This document shows, in pieces, positions 9,012 to 19,663 of a DNA stretch of 64,000 nt. The stretch covers positions 62,001-126,000 of the forward strand of contig DATLNE010000010.1 of NCBI GenBank assembly GCA_035536915.1. The letters are read 5' to 3'. The first letter of the stretch is position 1. Each line of letters opens with the position of its first letter. The position numbers and the translations under genes were made by a program. Source of the DNA: Acidimicrobiales bacterium (GTDB taxonomy: Bacteria; Actinomycetota; Acidimicrobiia; Acidimicrobiales; JAHWLA01). The notes below the pieces were generated by a model that saw only the letters and a list, made by a program, of their open reading frames with translations, ran no database searches and had not been told where the DNA came from.

Positions 9012-12000
9012 ATGGCAGAACGTCCGTTCGGGGCCTATCTGGCCCGCTGCCACGCGGAGTGGTTGGAGGTCGACGTCGGCGGCCCCGCCTGCCGCTCGCT
9101 CGACGCCACCTTGGTCTTCGCCGACGTCTCCGGCTTCACCCCGTTGACCGAGCGGCTGGCCCGCCTCGGACGGGTGGGAGCCGAGCGTTTGACCGACATC
9201 CTCAACGAGGTCATGGCGGGCTTGCTCGACGTGGCCGTCGAGCGCGGCGGCGACCTGTTGAAGTACGGCGGCGACGCGTTGCTGCTGCTGTTCTCGGGCG
9301 AGGGCCATGCGGAGCGGGCCGTCGAGGCCGCCCATGCCATGCAGAAGGCACTGCGGCCCTACCGCCGGCTGCGCACCGAGGCCGGGCCCGTGTCGTTGCG
9401 CATGTCGGTCGGCGTCGCATCGGGGCCGGTGCACCTGTTCCTGGTGGGCGACCGCCATCGCGAGCTGGTGGTGGGCGGGCCGACTGTCGACGAGGTGGTG
9501 GCCCAGGAGTCCGCCGCCGAGGCCGACCAGGTGTTGGTGGCTTCGGTGGCTGCGGGCGACGTTGCTCCCGTTGCGGTGGCACCCGGCGCGGGGTCGGCGT
9601 TCGAGGCGGGCGTGCCGGCGTCGCTGCGCGAGTGCCTGGCCGGCGAAGCGGGTGACGGCGAGCACCGCGTGGCTGTGCTCACGTTTGTCGAGGCACGGGG
9701 AACCTCCGACCTCTTGGCCACGTCGGGTCCGGCTGCGGTGGCCGCCGCGCTGCACGACGTGGTGTGCGCGGCCCAGGCGGCGTCGGAGAAGCACGGGGTC
9801 ACGTTCCTCGCCACCGACCTGTCGTCGAACGGCACCAAGGTGCTGCTCTCGGCGGGGGCGCCCGTGGCTTCCACCGAAGACGAAGACCGCATGCTGCACA
9901 CGTTGCTCGACGTGCTCGACGAGGTGGCCGACGGGCCGTTGGTCGTGCGGGCGGGCGTGAACCGAGGGCGGGCCTTCGCCGTCGACGTCGGGTCGCGCAC
10001 TCGCCGCACCTACGCGGTGATGGGCGACGCCACCAACCTGGCGGCTCGGGTGATGGGCAAGTCCGCCCCCGGCACAGTGCTGGCCACCCGCAGCGTGCTC
10101 GACCGGGTGCGAGGCGCCTACGAGACGGAGTGGTTGGCGCCCTTCCCGGTGAAGGGCAAGTCGCAACTGGTCGACGCCGCCGTGGTGGGTCGAGCGGTGG
10201 CCGCTGCGGCCGCGCCCGCCGCCGACGCGCCGTTGGTCGGCCGCGAGGGGGAGGTGGCCCTGCTGCGCGAGGCCGTGGCCTCGGGCGGGCGGGTGGTCGA
10301 GCTGGTGGGCGAGCCGGGCATCGGCAAGTCGCGATTGCTGACAGCGTTCTGCGGCTTGGTCGGCGGCGCGGCGATGCTGCAGGTCGAGGGCATGCCCTAT
10401 GCCACCAGCAGCCCGTACCTTGCATTGCGGGCGCCCTTGCGGCGACTGCTCGGCGTGGCCCCCGACTCGCCCGACGAGGCCGTGGTGCGCGCCCTCGTCG
10501 CACAGGCGCCCGACTTGGAGGACGAGCTGCCGTTGCTGGCGGTGCCCTTCGGCGTCGAGTTGGCCGACACGGCGACGACCGCCGCCGTCGACCCCGCCTT
10601 TCGCGCCGCCCGCATCCATTCGCTGGTGGTCGACGTGGTGGAGCGGGTGCTGCCCGAGCGAACCGCGTTGGCGGTGGAGGATGCCCACTGGCTCGATGCG
10701 GCATCGAGCGGACTGCTCGGCCACCTCCTCGACCTCGTCCCCGAGCGGCCGTGGGTGGCGTGCGTGACGCGGCGAGACGTCGAGGGCGGCTTGCGGCCCG
10801 CGGGCGAGCACGTGACGTCGGTGGCGGTGGAACCGCTGGGGCCGGAGGCGGCCAAGTCGCTCGTGCGCTCACTGGGCGGGCCGGGCGGCTTGGTGGCGGG
10901 CTCGTTGGTGGAGCGCAGCGGCGGCAACCCGTTGTTCCTGCAGGAGTTGCTGGCCATGGGCGATGACATCGCCGAGGTTCCCGACAGCGTGGAGGCGGTG
11001 GTGGCGGCCCGCATCGACACCCTGCCGCGCGACGGGCGCGCCGTGTTGCGGGGGGCGGCCGTGCTGGGTGGCCGGTTCGACGCCGGGATGCTGGCGTCGT
11101 TGTTGGGGCGCGACGTGGCGGGCGCCCTCGGCGCCATCGGCGGGTTCCTGGTGCAGGACGAGTCGGGCCGGTACCGCTTCCGCCATGCCCTGCTGCGCGA
11201 GGTGGCCTACGGGGGGCTGCCGTTCCGCCGACGCCGGGAGTTGCACGGCCGGGCGGGCGAGTTGGTCGAGGCCTCGGCGGGCGAGGCGGTGGAGGAGTGG
11301 TCCGACCTGTTGTCGCTGCACTTCAGCGCCGCGGGCCGTGACGCCGAGGCGTGGCGGTACTCGCGTCTCGCGGGCGAACGGGCGCGGCGTACGAGCGCGT
11401 TGGTGGAGGCCGAGACGTTCTACCGCCGCGCCGTCGACGCCGCCGCCGGGCTCGACGGCGTGGCACGCGACGAGGTGGCCGCCGTGTGGGAGGCGCTGGG
11501 CGACGTGGCCGAGTTGGGCGGTCGCTTCGCCGTCGCCCAGGAGGCGTACCGGCAGAGCCGCCGCCTGCGTGCCGCCGACGCCGCCGGGCTGGTACGCCTC
11601 TATCGCAAGGAAGGCCGGCTGCGCGAGCGGTGGGGCCGCTACGCCGACGGGCTGCGCTGGTACACCCGAGGCGAGCAGTTGCTGGCGTCGCTGCCTGCGG
11701 GCGCCGATGCCACCCGGGCGGCGGGGCGCATGGCGCTGGGCCGGGCCGCTTGCCGCTACCGACAAGGCCGCTACCGCGACTGCCTGGCTCCGTTGGAAGC
11801 GGCGGTGGCTGCGGCGTCGGCCGTCGACGACCTGCGCACGCTCGGCAACGCCTATTACATGCTCGACAACGTGCACACCGACCTTGGCACCGGCGAGGGG
11901 GCTCGGTTCCGCGAGCGGGCGTTGGAGATCTTCGAGGAACTGGGCGACGTGTGGCGCCAGGCCAACGTCTTCAACAACCTCGGCGTTGACGCCTACTACG

Positions 12001-12707
12001 AAGGCCGGTGGGACGACGCGCTGGCCCACTACCGCCGCTGCCGCGACCTGTTCGCCCGCTCCGGCGACACCGTGCAGGTGGGCTCGGCCGACAACAACAT
12101 CGGCGAGGTGCTGTCCGACCAAGGACGGCTGGTCGAAGCCGAGCCGCTGTTCGCCGAGGCGCTGGCCGTGTTCCGCGCCACCCGGTCGCCCGACTGGGTG
12201 GCGGTGGTGACGGCCAACCTCGGGCGGTTGGCCGTGCGGGCCGGCCGTTTCGCCGAGGGCGAGGCGTTGTTGGTCGAGGCGCGTGAAGAGTTCCGGCGTT
12301 TGCGGGCCGACGCCTTCTTGTTGGAGGCCGAGGCCCGGCTGGCCGAACGCGCCGTGCTCGCAGGCGTGGCTGCGCCGGGCTGCGTCGACGACGTGCGCCG
12401 CGCCGCCGTGCGGGCCGGGGGTATGCCGGTGCTGCTGGCCATGCTCGACCGGCTCGACGGCTGGGCGCTCGCCCAGGCCGGGCGAGTGCTGGAGGCGATT
12501 GACCGGTTGGAAGCCTCGCTGGCCCGTGCCGAGGCCGCGGGGGCCGACTACGAAGCGGCGTTGGCCTACGAGGGCCTTGCCCGGGTGGGCCGGTTGGCCG
12601 ACGACGAACGGGTAGATCGTTGGGCCAAGGAAGCGGCGGCCGCCTTCGACCGCCTCGGCGTCACCGCCACCCCGACCGTCCCCCTCCCCACCCCCGAAGT
12701 TGCGTAG
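9012..12707 (+). CDS. Tandem class III adenylate cyclase / ATPase / TPR protein (soluble-AC architecture)
   Basis: 1231 residues. Cyclase domain C1 (about 30-190) has VFADVSGFT with metal-binding Asp38, and LLKYGGDALLLLF with Asp88. Cyclase domain C2 (about 215-400) lacks both Asp positions but keeps the transition-state pair Asn342 and Arg346 (DATNLAAR). The two halves are thus complementary, as in animal soluble adenylyl cyclase. An STAND-like ATPase follows: Walker A GEPGIGKS at 433-440 and Walker B LAVEDAHWLD near 553-562. TPR-like helices fill about 780-1210. No membrane segment is seen. Likely a cytosolic signal-regulated cyclase; the activating signal is unknown. ATG 9012 has only a weak ribosome site. 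The stop codon is the last base triplet of an inverted-repeat arm. Confidence 0.85.
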   Translation: MAERPFGAYLARCHAEWLEVDVGGPACRSLDATLVFADVSGFTPLTERLARLGRVGAERLTDILNEVMAGLLDVAVERGGDLLKYGGDALLLLFSGEGHAERAVEAAHAMQKALRPYRRLRTEAGPVSLRMSVGVASGPVHLFLVGDRHRELVVGGPTVDEVVAQESAAEADQVLVASVAAGDVAPVAVAPGAGSAFEAGVPASLRECLAGEAGDGEHRVAVLTFVEARGTSDLLATSGPAAVAAALHDVVCAAQAASEKHGVTFLATDLSSNGTKVLLSAGAPVASTEDEDRMLHTLLDVLDEVADGPLVVRAGVNRGRAFAVDVGSRTRRTYAVMGDATNLAARVMGKSAPGTVLATRSVLDRVRGAYETEWLAPFPVKGKSQLVDAAVVGRAVAAAAAPAADAPLVGREGEVALLREAVASGGRVVELVGEPGIGKSRLLTAFCGLVGGAAMLQVEGMPYATSSPYLALRAPLRRLLGVAPDSPDEAVVRALVAQAPDLEDELPLLAVPFGVELADTATTAAVDPAFRAARIHSLVVDVVERVLPERTALAVEDAHWLDAASSGLLGHLLDLVPERPWVACVTRRDVEGGLRPAGEHVTSVAVEPLGPEAAKSLVRSLGGPGGLVAGSLVERSGGNPLFLQELLAMGDDIAEVPDSVEAVVAARIDTLPRDGRAVLRGAAVLGGRFDAGMLASLLGRDVAGALGAIGGFLVQDESGRYRFRHALLREVAYGGLPFRRRRELHGRAGELVEASAGEAVEEWSDLLSLHFSAAGRDAEAWRYSRLAGERARRTSALVEAETFYRRAVDAAAGLDGVARDEVAAVWEALGDVAELGGRFAVAQEAYRQSRRLRAADAAGLVRLYRKEGRLRERWGRYADGLRWYTRGEQLLASLPAGADATRAAGRMALGRAACRYRQGRYRDCLAPLEAAVAAASAVDDLRTLGNAYYMLDNVHTDLGTGEGARFRERALEIFEELGDVWRQANVFNNLGVDAYYEGRWDDALAHYRRCRDLFARSGDTVQVGSADNNIGEVLSDQGRLVEAEPLFAEALAVFRATRSPDWVAVVTANLGRLAVRAGRFAEGEALLVEAREEFRRLRADAFLLEAEARLAERAVLAGVAAPGCVDDVRRAAVRAGGMPVLLAMLDRLDGWALAQAGRVLEAIDRLEASLARAEAAGADYEAALAYEGLARVGRLADDERVDRWAKEAAAAFDRLGVTATPTVPLPTPEVA

Positions 12708-12749
12708 GAATCGCGCCGTTTTCCGCAACGTTTTCTACGCAACTTCGGG
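12693..12749. terminator. Inverted repeat spanning the cyclase stop codon
   Basis: A perfect 15-bp inverted repeat: CCCGAAGTTGCGTAG (12693-12707) and its complement (12735-12749), with a 27-nt loop. The left arm ends in the TAG stop of the cyclase gene and the right arm ends just before the PPTase promoter. Probable factor-dependent terminator or mRNA end structure; no T-tract. Confidence 0.5.
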
Positions 12750-12766
12750 CCGGTAGGGTCCCGCGG

Positions 12767-13345
12767 GTGGAGTCCGTGGACGTGTGGCTGGTCGATCTCA
12801 GGGGGGTGGAAGCATCGACCGACGCGCTGTCCGACGAGGAGCGGGAACGAGCGAGCCGCATGCGCCTCGACGAACCGCGGCGCCGGTTCCTGGCGTCGCA
12901 CATGGCGTTGCGGGCGGTGCTCTCGCAGTACGTCGAGCGGATCGACCTGCAGTCGGATGTCAACGGCAAGCCCCATCTCGCCGGCCGCGAGATCTGTTTC
13001 AACCTCTCGCATTCAGGCGAGCTCGCCGCCGTGGCGGTGGCCGGCCAAGAGATAGGCGTCGACGTGCAGGAGGTGCGTGCCCTCTACGACGCCGAGGCGC
13101 TGGCCCGCCGCATCCTGTCCCCGGCCGAAGCCGGCTCCGACATCCTGGGCGCGTGGACGCGCAAGGAGGCGGTGGTGAAGGCGACCGGGGAGGGCATCCG
13201 CCGCAGCCTCACCGAGGTGCAGGTGTACCCGCCCGCCGGGCCGTGGTGGGTGGAGGACCTCGACGTGCCCGACGGCTACGTCGGCGCGGTCGCAGGCCTG
13301 GGCCCGCGACCGCGCATCGACGTCAGGCGCTGGTGCTGGGAATGA
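12767..13345 (+). CDS. 4'-phosphopantetheinyl transferase (Sfp type)
   Basis: 192 residues from GTG 12767. It carries the three family motifs: [22 protein letters not shown] (near 62-85), GVDVQEVR, and [15 protein letters not shown]. The enzyme moves phosphopantetheine from CoA to a carrier-protein serine in polyketide, peptide or fatty acid synthesis. It is slightly shorter than Sfp. GTG 12767 is preceded by TAGGGT (12754-12759) 7 nt upstream, suggesting a leaderless transcript; the longer frame upstream would run through the preceding stop hairpin. It converges on gltD with a 23-bp overlap. Confidence 0.88.
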   Translation: MESVDVWLVDLRGVEASTDALSDEERERASRMRLDEPRRRFLASHMALRAVLSQYVERIDLQSDVNGKPHLAGREICFNLSHSGELAAVAVAGQEIGVDVQEVRALYDAEALARRILSPAEAGSDILGAWTRKEAVVKATGEGIRRSLTEVQVYPPAGPWWVEDLDVPDGYVGAVAGLGPRPRIDVRRWCWE

Positions 13346-14762
13346 CGGCGGGCAGCACCGTCTCGCCCATGAGGTGACGGTCGACGGCCGCCGCGCAGGC
13401 CCGTCCTTCGGAGATGGCCCACACGATCAGGCTCTGGCCCCGGCCCATGTCGCCGCACACGAACACGTTGTCGACCGAGGTGGCCCACTCGTCGCGAGCC
13501 ACGTTGCCCCTCGGCGTGAGGTCGACGCCGAGCTGTTCGAGCAGCCCGCCGCGCTCAGGGCCCACGAAGCCCATGGCCAGCGTCACCAGTTCGCACGGCA
13601 GTTCGAAGTCGCTGCCTTCGATCTTCTGGAACCGCCCGTCGACCATCTCGACCTCGTGCGCCCGCAGCGCCCGCACGTTGCCGTCGTCGTCGCCCAGGAA
13701 GCACTCGGTGTTGACCGAGAACACCCGCTCGCCGCCCTCCTCGTGGGCCGACGACGTGCGGAACATGAGCGGCCACGTGGGCCACGGGGTGGAATCGGGC
13801 CGGGCGTCGGGCGGCCGGGGCATGATCTCGAACTGGTGCACCGAGGCCGCGCCTTGCCGGTGGGCGGTGCCCAGGCAGTCGGCGCCGGTGTCGCCGCCGC
13901 CGATGATGACCACGTGCTTGCCTGTGGCTGTGATCGGCGACTCGGCGATGTCGCCCTGCTGCACCCGGTTGGCGGGCGGCAGGTACTCCATGGCCTGGTA
14001 GATGCCGGTGAGCTCACGCCCCGGGATGGGCAGGTCGCGCCACTGGGTGGCGCCGCCCGCCAGCACGATGGCGTCGAACTCGGCCTGCAGGTCCGACACC
14101 GGGATGTCGACGCCGACATTGGCGTTGACCCGGAACTCGGTGCCCTCGGCCTCCATCTGCTCGACGCGGCGGTCGAGCACCCACTTCTCCATCTTGAACT
14201 CGGGGATGCCGTAGCGCATGAGCCCGCCGATGCGGTCGGCCCGTTCGAACACCACGACGTCGTGGCCGGCGCGCGTCAACTGCTGGGCGGCGGCCATGCC
14301 CGCCGGGCCTGACCCGACGACGGCGACCTTCTTGCCCGTCTTCACGTCGGGCGGCAGCGGCGTGACCCATCCCTCGTTGAAGGCCCGCTCGATGATCGAG
14401 ACCTCGACCTGCTTGATGGTCACCGGGTCCTGGTTGATGCCGAGCACGCACGCCGCTTCGCACGGCGCCGGGCACAGGCGGCCGGTGAACTCGGGGAAGT
14501 TGTTGGTGGCGTGCAGCCGCTCGATGGCCTCGTGCCAGTGGTCCTTGTAGACGAGGTCGTTCCAGTCGGGGATGAGATTGCCCAGCGGGCAGCCGTTGTT
14601 GCAGAAGGGGATGCCGCAGTCCATGCAGCGCGACGCCTGGGTCTGCAGGCGCTCGGCCGGATACGGCTCGTAGACCTCTTTCCAGTCGCGCAGGCGGACG
14701 GGCACGGGACGCCTCGTCGGCATGTCCCGCCCGTGCTTCATGAAGCCGGTGACATCTCCCAT
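13323..14762 (-). CDS. gltD: Glutamate synthase small (beta) subunit
   Basis: 479 residues. The N-terminal half has the Fe-S cluster cysteines ([18 protein letters not shown] and [13 protein letters not shown]). A first dinucleotide fold [18 protein letters not shown] (about 146) binds FAD and a second, [15 protein letters not shown] (about 290), binds NADPH. The C-terminus has [18 protein letters not shown]. It feeds electrons from NAD(P)H to the large subunit to make glutamate from glutamine and 2-oxoglutarate. It lies 99 bp downstream of gltB on the same strand, separated by a 13-bp hairpin that may tune subunit ratio. Confidence 0.96.
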   Translation of the reverse strand: MGDVTGFMKHGRDMPTRRPVPVRLRDWKEVYEPYPAERLQTQASRCMDCGIPFCNNGCPLGNLIPDWNDLVYKDHWHEAIERLHATNNFPEFTGRLCPAPCEAACVLGINQDPVTIKQVEVSIIERAFNEGWVTPLPPDVKTGKKVAVVGSGPAGMAAAQQLTRAGHDVVVFERADRIGGLMRYGIPEFKMEKWVLDRRVEQMEAEGTEFRVNANVGVDIPVSDLQAEFDAIVLAGGATQWRDLPIPGRELTGIYQAMEYLPPANRVQQGDIAESPITATGKHVVIIGGGDTGADCLGTAHRQGAASVHQFEIMPRPPDARPDSTPWPTWPLMFRTSSAHEEGGERVFSVNTECFLGDDDGNVRALRAHEVEMVDGRFQKIEGSDFELPCELVTLAMGFVGPERGGLLEQLGVDLTPRGNVARDEWATSVDNVFVCGDMGRGQSLIVWAISEGRACAAAVDRHLMGETVLPAVIPSTSA

Positions 14763-14826
14763 TAGAAAGTGCCTTTCAGTGCGGAAGCCGAGCCGGCTTT
14801 GCCGGTCGGCCGGAGCGCCGTCGAGC

Positions 14827-14855
14827 TCGCCGCCGAACCTCCGGTTCGGCGGCGA
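14827..14855 (-). promoter_or_regulatory. gltB-gltD intercistronic hairpin
   Basis: A perfect 13-bp stem (14827-14839 with 14843-14855) around a 3-nt loop in the 99-bp gap between the two subunit genes. It may be an mRNA-stability element or partial terminator; no T-tract. Confidence 0.5.
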
Positions 14856-14861
14856 AGGGCC

Positions 14862-17800
14862 TTAGCCATGCGCTGCCGCCATGATCGCCTCGTCCACTGA
14901 TTCCCCTCGTTCCTCTGCGATGCGGGCCGCTTCCAGCACCCGCTTGTAGTCCTTGGGCATGACCTTCACGAACCGCCGCACCTCGTCGTGCCAACGAGCG
15001 AGCAAGCGTTGCGCCACCGCCGAGCCGGTCTCGGCCTGGTGCTTGCGCACCGTGTCGCGCAGCCACTCGACGTCCTCGGCCTCCATGGGGTCGAGGTCGA
15101 CCATCTCCTTGTTGAGCCGGTTGGCGAAGGTGGCGTCGGCGTCGTAGACGTAGGCCACGCCGCCCGACATGCCGGCGCCGAAGTTGCGCCCGGTGGGGCC
15201 GAGCACGACCACCCGGCCACCGGTCATGTACTCGCACCCGTGGTCGCCGATGCCCTCGACGACGGCGGTGGCACCGGAGTTGCGCACGCAGAACCGTTCG
15301 CCGACCAGGCCCCGGATGAACACCTCGCCTTGCGTCGCCCCGTAGAGGATGACGTTGCCGGCGATGACGTTCTCTTCGGCCACGAACGGCGACTCGGCGG
15401 GCGGGTGCACGATGAGCCGTCCGCCCGACAGCCCCTTGCCGAGGTAGTCGTTGGTGTCGCCCTCCAGCCGCAGGGTGATCCCCCGAGGCACGAAGGCGCC
15501 GAAGCTCTGTCCGGCCGATCCGCGGAAGTGGAACGACACGGTGTCGTCGGGCAGGCCCTCGCCGCCGTAGCGCTTGGTCAGCTCGTAGCCGAGCATGGTG
15601 CCGACGGTGCGGTTGACGTTGCGGATGGCCAGTTCGTGCGAGACCGACCGGGCGTCGAGCAAGGCGGGCTGCGCCAACTCGATGAGCGTGACGTCGAGCG
15701 CCCGGTCGAGCCCGTGGTCCTGCGTGGTCACCTGGTGCCGCGGCCCCTCGACCTCGGGCACGTGCAGGATCGGCGTGAGGTCGAGCCCCGATGCCTTCCA
15801 GTGGTCGACCGCCTCGCGGGTGTCGAGCAGCTCGGCGTGGCCGATGGCTTCCTCCAGGGACCGGAAGCCCAACTCGGCCAGCAGCTCGCGCACCTCCTCG
15901 GCGATGTACTCGAAGAAGGTGACGACGAACTCGGGCTTGCCGGTGAAGCGCTTGCGCAGTTCGGGGTTCTGGGTGGCCACGCCGACGGGGCAGGTGTCGA
16001 GGTGGCAGACGCGCATCATGATGCAGCCGCTCACCACCAGCGGGGCGGTGGCGAAGCCGAACTCCTCGGCACCGAGCAAAGCGGCGATGACCACGTCGCG
16101 GCCGGTCTTCAACTGGCCGTCGACCTGCACGACGATGCGGTCGCGCAGCCCGTTGAGCAAGAGCGTCTGCTGGGTCTCGGCCAGGCCCAGTTCCCACGGC
16201 CCGCCTGCGTGCTTGAGCGACGTGAGCGGCGAGGCGCCGGTGCCGCCGTCGTGGCCGGAGATGAGCACCACGTCGGCGTGCGCTTTCGACACGCCCGCGG
16301 CCACCGTCCCCACGCCGACCTCGGCCACCAGCTTCACGTGCACCCGGGCCTCGGGGTTGGAGTTCTTGAGGTCGTGGATGAGCTGCGCCAGGTCCTCGAT
16401 GGAGTAGATGTCGTGGTGGGGCGGGGGCGAGATGAGGCCCACGCCGGGGGTGGAGTGCCGGGTGCGGGCGATCCACGGGTAGACCTTGTGGCCGGGCAGC
16501 TGGCCGCCCTCGCCGGGCTTGGCGCCCTGGGCCATCTTGATCTGCAGGTCGTCGGCGTTGACCAGGTACTCGCTGGTGACGCCGAAGCGGCCCGACGCCA
16601 CCTGCTTGATGGCGCTGCGCCGCAGGTCGCCGTTGGCCTCGGGCGTGAAGCGGTCGGCGTCTTCGCCGCCCTCGCCGGTGTTCGACTTGCCGCCCAGGCG
16701 GTTCATGGCGATTGCCAGCGTCTCGTGGGCCTCGGCCGAGATGGAGCCGTACGACATGGCCCCGGTGGCGAAGCGTTTGACGATCTCGGAGATCGGCTCG
16801 ACTTCCTCGATGGGCACCGGCGGGCGCTCGTCCGTCTTCAGCTTGAACAGGCCGCGCAGGGTGGCGAGCTTGGCCGACTGCTCGTCGACCATCTCGGTGT
16901 ACTGCTTGTAGATGTCGTAGCGCTTGGTGCGGGTGGCGTGCTGGAGGCGGAAGACGGTCTCGGGGTTGAACAGGTGGTACTCGCCCTCCCGCCGCCACTG
17001 GTACTCGCCGCCCACCTCGAGGTCGCGGTGCGCCAATTCGGTGGGCCGGGACGGGTAGGCGAGCGCATGGCGGGTGGCGACCTCTTGGGCCAGCACGTCG
17101 AGGCCGATGCCGCCGAGGCGGCTGACGGTGCCGGTGAAGTACTCGTCGACGAGCTCCTGCGACAGGCCGATGGCCTCGAAGACCTGGGCGCCGCAGTACG
17201 ACGCCACCGTGGAGATGCCCATCTTCGACATGACCTTCAAGACGCCCTTGCCGCACGCCTTGATGTAGTTGCGCACGGCCTTGCGCGGCGTGAGGCCGGG
17301 CAGGGCGTGGCTGCGGATCATGTCCTCGATGGTCTCGAAGGCCAGGTACGGGTTGACGGCGGCCGCGCCGTAACCGATGAGCAACGCCATGTGATGCACT
17401 TCGCGGGCGTCGCCCGCCTCCACCACCAGGCCCACCTTGGTGCGGGTCTTCTCGCGGATGAGGTGGTGGTGCACCGCCGCGGTGAGGAGCAGCGACGGGA
17501 TGGGCGCCAGCTCTTCGTTGGAGTGGCGGTCGGACAGCACGATGACCTTGGCGCCCTCGGCGATGGCCGAGGTCACCTTGGCCCGGATGTCCTCCAGCGC
17601 CCGGCGCATGCCCTCGCCGCCTTCGGCCACGGGGTAGAGGCCGTCGATGGCGAAGGCCTGGAAGCCCGGCATGTCGCCGTTCTCGTTGATGTAGAGGAGC
17701 TTGGCCAGGTCCTCGTTGGAGATGATCGGGAACGGCAGCACGATCTGCCGGCACGACGCCGCCGTAGGTTCCAGCAGGTTGGCCTCAGGGCCGATGCGCT

Positions 17801-19385
17801 GATGCAACGACGTCACCAGTTCCTCGCGGATGGCGTCGAGGGGCGGGTTGGTGACCTGGGCGAAGAGCTGGGTGAAGTAGTCGAAGAGCAGGCGCGAGCG
17901 GTCGCTCAGCACGGCGATGGGCGTGTCGGTGCCCATCGACCCGATCGGTTCCATGCCGTTCTTGGCCATGGGGGCGAGGAGGATCTTGAGCTCTTCGTGG
18001 GTGTAGCCGAACGTGCGCTGGTGCTTGACCACCGAGGCGTGCTGGGGGATCAGCATGGTGCGCGGCGGCAGGTCCTCCAGGTGGACGAGGCCCGCGTGCA
18101 GCCACTCCTGGTACGGCTGCTCGGAGGCCAACTGCTCCTTGATCTCGTCGTCTTCGATGATGCGGCCCTGCGAGGTGTCGACCAGGAACATGCGGCCGGG
18201 CTGGAGGCGGCCCTTGCGCACGACCTTGGCGGGCGGCACGTCGAGCACGCCGACCTCCGACGCCATGATCACCAGGTCGTCGCTGGTGACCCAGTAGCGG
18301 CTGGGGCGCAGGCCGTTGCGGTCGAGCACGGCACCGATGACGGTGCCGTCGGTGAAGGCCACCGACGCGGGGCCGTCCCACGGCTCCATCAGGGAAGCGT
18401 GGTACTGGTAGAAGGCCCGCTTGGCGGGCGACATCGACTCGTGGTTCTCCCACGCCTCGGGGATCATCATGAGCACGGCGTGGGGGAGCGGCCGCCCGCC
18501 GAGGTGGAGCAGTTCGAGCACCTCGTCGAAGCTGGCGCTGTCGGACGCGCCGGGCGCGCAGATGGGGTACATGCGCTCGAGGTCGCCGGGAAGCAGGTCG
18601 CTCTCCAGCAGGGCCTCGCGCGCCCGCATCCAGTTGCGGTTGCCCTGCACCGTGTTGATCTCGCCGTTGTGGGCGATGTAGCGGTACGGATGCGCCAGCG
18701 GCCACGACGGGAAGGTGTTGGTGGAGAAGCGGCTGTGCACCAACGCCATGGCGCTGTCCATGCGCTCGTCGTTGAGGTCGAGGAAGAACTCGGGCAGCTG
18801 CGGGGTGGTGAGCATCCCCTTGTAGACGAGCGTGCGGGCCGACAGGCTCGGGAAGTAGACGCCTTCGACCTCGTGCTCGATGCGCTTGCGCAGCACGAAG
18901 GCCCGGCGCTCCAGGTCCATGCCCGAGGCGCCGCCGACGAACAGTTGGCGGAACGTCGGCTCCACCGCCTTGGCCGTGTCGCCGATCATCGAGTCGTCGA
19001 CGGGCACGTCGCGCCAGCCGAGCAGTTGCAGCCCCTCGGAGTCGACGATCTTGTCGACGGCCGCCGCGGCGGCGTCGGCCGCGGCGGCGTCCGTGGGCAG
19101 GAAGGCGCAGCCGACGGCGTAGCTGCCTGCCTCGGGCAGGTCGAACCCGGCCACGGCGCGGAGGAAGGCGTCGGGGACCTGGAGCAGGATGCCCGCCCCG
19201 TCGCCGGTGTTGGCCTCGCTGCCGGAGGCGCCGCGGTGCTGGAGGTTGCAGAGGGCGTTGATGCCCATCTGCACGATGTCGTGGCTGCGACGACCCTTCA
19301 TGTCGACCACGAACGACACGCCACAGGCGTCGTGTTCGTAGGCGGGATCGTAGAGACCCTGGGCCTCGGGGAGGTCCTGGCGCAT
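14862..19385 (-). CDS. gltB: Glutamate synthase large (alpha) subunit
   Basis: 1507 residues from ATG 19385. This start is preferred because AAGGA lies 8 nt before it; the open frame extends 30 codons further. An N-terminal propeptide of 20 residues precedes the amidotransferase nucleophile Cys21 (HDACGVSF). The glutaminase domain has [15 protein letters not shown] and HNGEINT. The synthase half has GEGGED and the FMN/3Fe-4S region [19 protein letters not shown]. The GXGXG beta-helix closes the protein. Divergent from the FIST gene; the intergenic region holds a large inverted repeat. Confidence 0.97.
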   Translation of the reverse strand: MRQDLPEAQGLYDPAYEHDACGVSFVVDMKGRRSHDIVQMGINALCNLQHRGASGSEANTGDGAGILLQVPDAFLRAVAGFDLPEAGSYAVGCAFLPTDAAAADAAAAAVDKIVDSEGLQLLGWRDVPVDDSMIGDTAKAVEPTFRQLFVGGASGMDLERRAFVLRKRIEHEVEGVYFPSLSARTLVYKGMLTTPQLPEFFLDLNDERMDSAMALVHSRFSTNTFPSWPLAHPYRYIAHNGEINTVQGNRNWMRAREALLESDLLPGDLERMYPICAPGASDSASFDEVLELLHLGGRPLPHAVLMMIPEAWENHESMSPAKRAFYQYHASLMEPWDGPASVAFTDGTVIGAVLDRNGLRPSRYWVTSDDLVIMASEVGVLDVPPAKVVRKGRLQPGRMFLVDTSQGRIIEDDEIKEQLASEQPYQEWLHAGLVHLEDLPPRTMLIPQHASVVKHQRTFGYTHEELKILLAPMAKNGMEPIGSMGTDTPIAVLSDRSRLLFDYFTQLFAQVTNPPLDAIREELVTSLHQRIGPEANLLEPTAASCRQIVLPFPIISNEDLAKLLYINENGDMPGFQAFAIDGLYPVAEGGEGMRRALEDIRAKVTSAIAEGAKVIVLSDRHSNEELAPIPSLLLTAAVHHHLIREKTRTKVGLVVEAGDAREVHHMALLIGYGAAAVNPYLAFETIEDMIRSHALPGLTPRKAVRNYIKACGKGVLKVMSKMGISTVASYCGAQVFEAIGLSQELVDEYFTGTVSRLGGIGLDVLAQEVATRHALAYPSRPTELAHRDLEVGGEYQWRREGEYHLFNPETVFRLQHATRTKRYDIYKQYTEMVDEQSAKLATLRGLFKLKTDERPPVPIEEVEPISEIVKRFATGAMSYGSISAEAHETLAIAMNRLGGKSNTGEGGEDADRFTPEANGDLRRSAIKQVASGRFGVTSEYLVNADDLQIKMAQGAKPGEGGQLPGHKVYPWIARTRHSTPGVGLISPPPHHDIYSIEDLAQLIHDLKNSNPEARVHVKLVAEVGVGTVAAGVSKAHADVVLISGHDGGTGASPLTSLKHAGGPWELGLAETQQTLLLNGLRDRIVVQVDGQLKTGRDVVIAALLGAEEFGFATAPLVVSGCIMMRVCHLDTCPVGVATQNPELRKRFTGKPEFVVTFFEYIAEEVRELLAELGFRSLEEAIGHAELLDTREAVDHWKASGLDLTPILHVPEVEGPRHQVTTQDHGLDRALDVTLIELAQPALLDARSVSHELAIRNVNRTVGTMLGYELTKRYGGEGLPDDTVSFHFRGSAGQSFGAFVPRGITLRLEGDTNDYLGKGLSGGRLIVHPPAESPFVAEENVIAGNVILYGATQGEVFIRGLVGERFCVRNSGATAVVEGIGDHGCEYMTGGRVVVLGPTGRNFGAGMSGGVAYVYDADATFANRLNKEMVDLDPMEAEDVEWLRDTVRKHQAETGSAVAQRLLARWHDEVRRFVKVMPKDYKRVLEAARIAEERGESVDEAIMAAAHG

Positions 19386-19505
19386 GCTCGTCATCCTTCG
19401 TCGGGCTGGTGGTGCCGATGGTTCTGCGTAGCCCGGGACGACGTTGGCCCTGCCGCAGGTCGCAACAGGGTACACCGCGCTCCCGCTCGCCGACAGATTG
19501 CGCCG

Positions 19506-19553
19506 TTCTGGTCCGGGTATCCCGCGCCGTGGCGCGGGATTCCCGGACCAGAA
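19506..19553. repeat. 23-bp inverted repeat between gltB and the FIST gene
   Basis: Arms 19506-19528 and 19531-19553 pair over 23 bp with one T-T mismatch and a 2-nt spacer. It lies between two divergent genes, about 120 bp from gltB and 110 bp from the FIST start, so it is not a conventional terminator. It could be an operator, a 5'-UTR structure or an extragenic palindrome. Confidence 0.6.
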
Positions 19554-19663
19554 GCGGGGACGGCGTCACATGCCGGACAGGAAGGCACAATTCACGCGCT
19601 TTGCGTGGTTATTTGCGCGTGGAAAGTCTCTGATCACCGCGGTGCGTGCCGATAACACAAGTG

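Noticed and set aside
14988-19655. A 1555-codon plus-strand open frame opposite gltB
   Set aside because: GltB is certain on the other strand; the antisense frame has no family features.
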